This document shows, in pieces, positions 58,543 to 64,000 of a stretch of 64,000 nt of DNA. This DNA comes from Rugalucina vietnamica (taxonomy: Eukaryota > Mollusca > Bivalvia > Lucinida > Lucinidae). Numbering within the stretch: position 1 is the first letter of the stretch; each line of letters starts with the position of its first letter. Position numbers and translations under genes: made by a program. The DNA is taken from contig OZ024871.1 in assembly GCA_964017185.1 (NCBI GenBank), positions 65,786,866-65,850,865 on the forward strand. Reading direction: 5' to 3'. Below the pieces are notes generated by a model. It saw only the letters and a program-made list of their open reading frames with translations, searched no databases and was not told the DNA's origin.

Positions 58543-59520
58543 TGATCAAGATGTATAGATATGAATTTTTCACCGTATTCTATCTAATAAGTGCACTTGT
58601 TCCAAAAATCGCACATCCTGATCGTTTCCGAAAAACATGTGGCAGCTCGACTAGCACACAGCTCAACTGGCGTATGGATATCTTACATCAAATTTAAATC
58701 GCATTAAAACTTAACCTTTATTAATGTTTGCGTAGAAGGCAGGAACGGATACACTCATTTTACACGAAAACAAATACATGACCTTATATTTTGGTGTCAG
58801 TTTTAAAAATTACCGGGACCGTCTACGTATACAAACTTTAATGTGCATGAATAGAAAAATCACTGCGCAATATTGCTGTTACTAACGTCCTTGTCCTCAG
58901 CCACGGTTATGTCGGTACGTTTTCGTCGCTTTATGGTACTGTACAAGTTTGGAATGTCCTGACGTTCGAAATGGGCTACACAACATTCGTATTTGTAAAC
59001 CCTTCACTTACAAAAACTACCGAAACAGCATCCGACACGATACTTGAGTATGTATGTTTTGTATGTTTGATGCATCCACATTTATATCTCGATGTCGTAA
59101 CACAAATGACGACAAAATAATGGTGCATACGTAAAAGAAAAATAAAAGAAAAATACTATCATAACCGACATTGTCCCAAATTCATGTACGTGTAAAGAAA
59201 AGTTTGTATATTTCAGCCACTTACTTTGATGCACTGTATGACATATCCTATACAAAAGTATTTGTTGCACATAATGCATTTTTCATCTAATAATATCAAT
59301 CAGATTTAAAGAGGGAGCGAAAAAAAAATTTAAGACCATTAAAATTTCTCGACTGTATATACATGTACATTTACAATGTTCCATACAAACCGCAATTCTG
59401 CACAAGGTATAACAAACATGTAAATGTATTTACGAGGTTTTCCGATCTCTCCTTCCGAAAGCATTGCTGCCTTTTGTGTCGATGATGTTTTAAAGAAATA
59501 ATTTCATATACCGTAACTTT

Positions 59521-59795
59521 AAAATTACGAAAACATGCCCATGCAATATACAGAGATGTTTAAAGATGAAAAAAAAAAATGAAAATTGTCAGTAGAAAAT
59601 GTTTGCTTTTTCTTATTCATGCTCAAAACATAGATTGTGGGTACACGTTATAACCGCCTCACCGAGGCGGTTCAAACTAGTACCCACAATCTTATGTTTT
59701 GGAGCAAAAGATAAAAAAATAGATATACCCCTGCATACCCCAGTTTTGCTTTTGATAGGATACACATTTTCCATGAAATGTTTTCCTGATGTAAA
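59521..59795 (-). mobile_element. Palindromic MITE (family P), copy 4
   Basis: Inverted orientation: TTACGAAAACATGCCCATGC start, full palindrome (GATTGTGGGTACACGTTATA ... CACCGAGG ...), ACCCCAGTTTTG and TTTTCCTGATGTAA end. Confidence 0.75.
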
Positions 59796-60412
59796 ATGTT
59801 TGAACAAGAATGATTTTAATGATGCAAATGCATGTGCGTGAATAGCAATGTATGGTCATGTCTATTCATATCTACATGATGTATTTAGCCGTCAATTGGG
59901 GAGTAAGTCACATGACAGTGTTGGCTGCACGGTCGGCATTTTTATTTGCTTGACTCTTTATTTCACTTTACGGCAGACAGCTTCCTTATCATGTGAAGGA
60001 GCAGTGTCAGCTTCGTGTTCATTAGAGAATGTGACACAAGAACATGACTGTGTATGCCGAAACACACTTCCTGGTAATGCTGCAAATTCTCAGTCAACAG
60101 TGATTGTTGACAATTTATGTGTGTTAATACCATGCAATATTACGGGTGAAAGGGCATCAGTTTAGGCGATTCCATAAGTTCATGATTTAAACGGCCTTGT
60201 GGTTGTTCATGGAGAATAACTTTTGATGCAAATTCTTTCCTACTACATGTAGTCTCGATATAAAGCATACAAGTATATAACATGCACATGTACGAATGCT
60301 CAAATTATTTGCGATTTATATGGAACCATAATCTGAATATTTGATAACGGTTACGTTAACAGCTTACCAAGAAATGCTGGCGGACAAGTAAGATCCGAAC
60401 ATTTAATAAGAC

Positions 60413-60495
60413 AGGCCGCGATGGTTTTACATGTATAGATAGTGCGTTCGCTTCGAAAAAAAAAAACAGTTGCGATTTCGATCTCCGGCCGGTAT
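60413..60495 (+). repeat. tRNA-like relic (SINE head?)
   Basis: AGATAGTGCGTTCGCTTCG and GCGATTTCGATCTCCGGCC resemble the D-to-anticodon and T-arm regions of a tRNA separated by an A-run insertion. Too degraded for a tRNA gene. Confidence 0.35.
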
Positions 60496-61454
60496 ATTCA
60501 TGTTATTTGACTTGTGTTTATCCTGACATAATTAAAGTAAACCGCCTGTTAAATCATTGCTATTGTACATAATTAAATACCTTTGATCAAATGTCATTAA
60601 ACTTATTTATTCATTCAATGAAAATGATTCTGATTATCCACATAGTCACTAGAAGTGTGGTAATTTTATTCTTTGTTGGAAAGGACAATGCTCAAGGCGC
60701 GAATTTCTAATGACGCCCTTGATTTTTGAATGATTTTTTCGCTTCCATTCTTCTGTTCAAAGATCGAATAATCATGGATGATGTGAAAAGCAACACACGT
60801 GAATAAGGTCATCATAAATTTTAATGAAATCAAGAATATATTTATGTGGATTATAAGCCATCTAAACAAATACGTAACATCTGCAAGTTTCATACTTGCA
60901 AATACTTAAAATATTATTTTTTTAATTTATTGTTTTATATTTATTCAAAAATTATAAACATGCATTTGTCTTTTAAATTCCTCCGAGAAACTCCGAGAAA
61001 AAGAGTTTTATCGATAAATCCAGGTAATTACCTTTCTCGGAGAAACACCGAGAAATTTCACCGAGAAACACCGCGAAATTCCGCGCAGACGATTTCGTCT
61101 ACCTGGCTTATTTCGCGGTGTTTCTCCGAGAAATAAAAATTTCGCGTTTGTCATGGTTGCGGAGAAACGCGGAATATGTTGTTATTTTTTTACCGGGAGT
61201 GTACTAGTAATTTAATGAAGAAAAGATAATCAATGCACAAGTTAGCAAAGGGTTTTAACTGCACAAAGAAAATTACCCATAAAGTTGTAAAAATTCAATA
61301 GAAAAATTCCGGAGGCCAGAGGTAAGTACAAATTTTCAGAAACACACCAAGACAGTGAAGAATTTTTCTAAAGGTTTAGTTTAGAGCATCCAGTTTTAGA
61401 ATATGCTGAAAAATGTTAAATGGCACCACGGAAAACTCGACCACTTTCGGTTAA

Positions 61455-62035
61455 CATTGCGTGTATCATCCGCTCTGTCGAATAACAACTTGGCGCCTGC
61501 TGATCATGGAAATCACTATTTTCATGAGCCTTTCACCTGGTACCCTGTCCTACTTCTCCAGTAGAGCTTGGTAAAGCTCGTGAATAATGGACACAGCTGG
61601 TTCCCGGTTTCAAACTCGTCGGCCAAGCTCGTACCACAAGTGTTAGATGGGGTTTAAAGTCTAGCGACGAGCTCGGTCATGGAAGACTAGTGACGTGGTG
61701 CTAATTTTTGTATTCCTCTGTGGTGTCTGCACGTTGTAGCCTTGCTTTTTCATCTTGTAGTACCATATGTTGATCGTTAGGGGAGTTAAGGGAGGGCCAA
61801 ACGACTGGTTCAATCATCTTGTTCTGTCACTTTTGGGAATTCAAAGTACCGTTCAACACTTTTAAATCAAGAATGCGATCGGAAGAGAACGCATCCCACA
61901 TTACCTCCCCCAGCCACAGTTCCTTGCACACAGGGCCCAATTAAGCGTTCACCAGGGAGGCGTCGAACATGGACACGGCCATCTGTATGATACAGACAGA
62001 TACAGCTCTCGTCTGACCAAAGAGCTTTCTGTCAG
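61455..62035 (-). pseudogene. Decayed Tc1-type transposase
   Basis: Translating the minus strand with frame changes gives QKALWSDES, then HTDGRVHVRRLPGER, then CVQGTVAGGGNVG, later LPWPSSSLDFKP and at the end RRQVVIRQSG. These correspond to WSDES (first catalytic Asp), the R-V-RR-GER stretch, the GGG(S)VM stretch, LPWPA.SPD.(N/S)PIE and the C-terminal RRCQAVI of Tc1-family transposases. Stops and frameshifts break it throughout, the helix-turn-helix N-terminus is missing, and VMVWG has become VGCVL. It lies just outside the 4.3-kb TIR element, so it is not shown to belong to it. Confidence 0.75.
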
Positions 62036-62040
62036 TTACG

Positions 62041-64000
62041 TAGTTGCTTCTCTCATGCCGACAATTCGCAATTTTCACCTTCACATTTTTTTCTTCGTGC
62101 ATGTGTTTCTTAAAAAAAAGTTTTGAAGACTTGTAAATTACCAAAATGTAAAGAAGAATCATGATTGTTTAACAACTCGTGAACAGTGCTTGAGCTTCTT
62201 GCTCGTGATCAATGTTGCAATATATGAATCGAATTTACCAAAGTTTCATTTCTAAAATACTGATTCACATACAGGATAAAAATCAAATCTGAAATTTTAT
62301 TTTATGACCTTGAAGTTCGAGGTCGCATGAAAATATGCTTAACTTTATGCCAATAGTATATAAGCAGGGACCTATGCCTGCTATTTACAATACTTTTCTC
62401 CTCACAATTCCAAAATTCATTTTTACCAAAGCATGAGGCCGAAATCAGGCCTTAAATCCCCTAAGCCTTTCTCATTTACCTCACGGACAACTTAAGAAGC
62501 CTAGTTGCGCGCTCAGCTCGTCGTATCGTAATTTTCGTTGTTTACCACCTGCGTTTAAGGATGTGACTTTGGCTCTGAATGCACAAGTTCCTTAACACGG
62601 CTTACCCTTAACGTCTGTTACTGACCGTTTTCAGGTGAAATTATTTTGTATGGTTATTTTGGAGTCATAGTAATGTAAAACATTTCCCTTTTGTGTTATT
62701 TGCATTAAACAAAGTGAAGTTTGGCAGATAAATTAGAAGAACGCTTCTATTACTTTATATAAGGTAATACAGTGCAACTAGTTATTGAATTGCTGTTCTA
62801 AGGAAATGAATTGTACGATAACAGTCTAGACAATGCTATAATGGCACGGAATGGGCTTAGATATATATTTAACAAGATTGCATGGGACATTAAGGTGTCT
62901 GCAACCAGATTTCCAATGATGCTAATGTAATGAAACAAATCACTCTTCTTTCCACACATTCTGCTAAATAGTTTTCTGTTGAAACAATGCATGTCAACGT
63001 GACCCCAGAACTGATTTGGTAGGGCTGAGCATTTTGACCAATGTACGTACATGTACAGGTACAATGTATACTAATTTTGAAGTCGTGGTGCTCGCATTAA
63101 ATCTGAAGCTACATGTATATTGACGATGTCATGGTTCATTACATGAGCTATGAACTATCATTTTAATCGACAGTGAAGAGGTTGGAGCTATTGTCCTGTT
63201 GTGACTCGTTTCTTTTTGTCTTGATGTAAGTTTCAGTGATGTGAATGTATTACATTGTTTATGTTGTTGTTGTTATATTTAGATATGTTATGGTATATGA
63301 GAGGCTATCGTTTGGGAAATTGCTGCGTCTGCGGACATTTCTTCACAATTGGGACGCAACAGATGAGTCATCAGTGTTACTGATAGAGAAAGATCTGCTA
63401 CATGTATTCGGTTCTCATAAGAGTTTGAACGATTTATATGTTCACTTTATTATTAATTTGTTATATAATTTTGTTAACGCTGTTATTTTTTTAGTAATTT
63501 TACTTTGGGTTTCGAGGGCAGCATGGTTGGTTATTATAGAAAAGTGACGTCAGAGAATGTTCAGATTACTGGCCATTGATGTAAATTCAGTTTTACTAGA
63601 CTTTCGTCGTCCTTGGCTAAGGGCAGTGGTGAGAGCTAAACCGACCACATGCGTAATGACTTGGGTAAAGCTACGGATTTTCGCTCAGTGAATCATTATT
63701 GAAAATTATAATAGACTGAACATGATGTAAAACGAATGACTCCTCCACCAATACTTCCCCGTTAATCACGGTACTTGATGGTACAGCATGTCTGCCGTTT
63801 GCTTCATAGTATGGTCCTTTGCGTCACGTTCATCTTCTGGAAAATACCTTATCTATGACATTCACAAAGACACGTTGAACTGCGATGTAAATGTACTAGG
63901 CGACTTTTCCTACTAGAACATAATAAATTTACATTGAGTGAAATTGAATATCATTACTTTTGCCATGATTGCTTCATTTAACAGAATTCTTGTCTCGTAG
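62041..64000. other. Unassigned stretch at the window end
   Basis: A 100-codon ORF (63245-63547) with hydrophobic ends matches nothing I know. No repeat structure was recognised. Confidence 0.35.

Larger units (their letters stand above)
56916..61201. mobile_element. 4.3-kb TIR element with TA duplication and palindromic subterminal repeats
   Basis: Ends CAGTCCCGGTAAAAAATCAA and, inverted, the complement of CACTCCCGGTAAAAAAATAA, continuing into CAACATATTCC, lie inside TA (56914-56915, 61202-61203). Behind each end lie several copies of TTTCTCGGAGAAACACCGAG-type palindromes (56947-57150; 60980-61140). TA plus CA(G/C)T termini point to the Tc1/mariner-like group, but the length and the subterminal palindromes are unusual. 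The interior holds an LTR fragment, two family-P MITE pieces and a tRNA-like relic. No transposase is readable. A 105-codon ORF (59848-60165) is of unknown meaning. Confidence 0.7.

Noticed and set aside
59848-60165. 105-codon Cys-containing ORF inside the 4.3-kb element
   Set aside because: No recognised family and no conserved copy; kept only as a remark.
63245-63547. 100-codon ORF with hydrophobic ends
   Set aside because: No recognised domain or start context; cannot be told from chance.

Overview
This is a window of AT-rich eukaryotic, almost certainly metazoan, intergenic DNA with no host protein-coding gene that I can support. Nearly everything recognisable is repetitive. Several features point to a bivalve mollusc. 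There are tandem-core elements of the pearl/CvE type, now usually grouped with Helentron-associated elements (HINEs). There is a miniature LTR element primed by tRNA-Leu, as in Steamer-like elements, and there are tRNA-derived SINEs and many short TIR elements. The species assignment is inference; I could not run a search.

The backbone from about 4.3 to 42.4 kb is three head-to-tail copies of one non-coding unit: unit 1 at 4308-14918, unit 2 at 14919-31592, and unit 3 at 31593-42375 (truncated). After subtracting insertions the ancestral unit was roughly 6 kb. Because the copies are paralogous, each gives an empty site for insertions in the others. This fixes the ends of many elements: two tandem-core elements of one family (7130-9167; 32150-35622 with a LINE nested inside), a second tandem-core family (15931-17296), a 7.9-kb TIR element with TAA target duplication and an internal dimeric 166-bp satellite (19930-27877), several TA-flanked mariner-like non-autonomous elements (12024-12956; 28223-28737), foldback elements (13433-14702; 38719-39176) and LINE fragments.

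Left flank (1-4.3 kb): a 512-bp terminal-repeat retrotransposon in miniature with PBS and PPT, a palindromic MITE and a TTAA-flanked TIR element. Right flank (42.4-64 kb): a mariner-like TA element inside a local duplication, long inverted and direct duplications (47.9-53.5 kb), a tandem hairpin/TIR pair (54.1-55.6 kb), a 4.3-kb TIR element with palindromic subterminal repeats (56.9-61.2 kb) and a decayed Tc1-type transposase (61.5-62.0 kb).

Protein-coding content is limited to retroelement and transposon remains: an intact 314-codon APE-type endonuclease ORF lacking its reverse transcriptase (32786-33730), two C-terminal non-LTR reverse-transcriptase fragments, and the Tc1 relic. The most distinctive observations are the tandem non-coding unit with a well-conserved TATA-containing block, the miniature LTR element, the 7.9-kb and 4.3-kb TIR elements, and the endonuclease-only LINE derivative.
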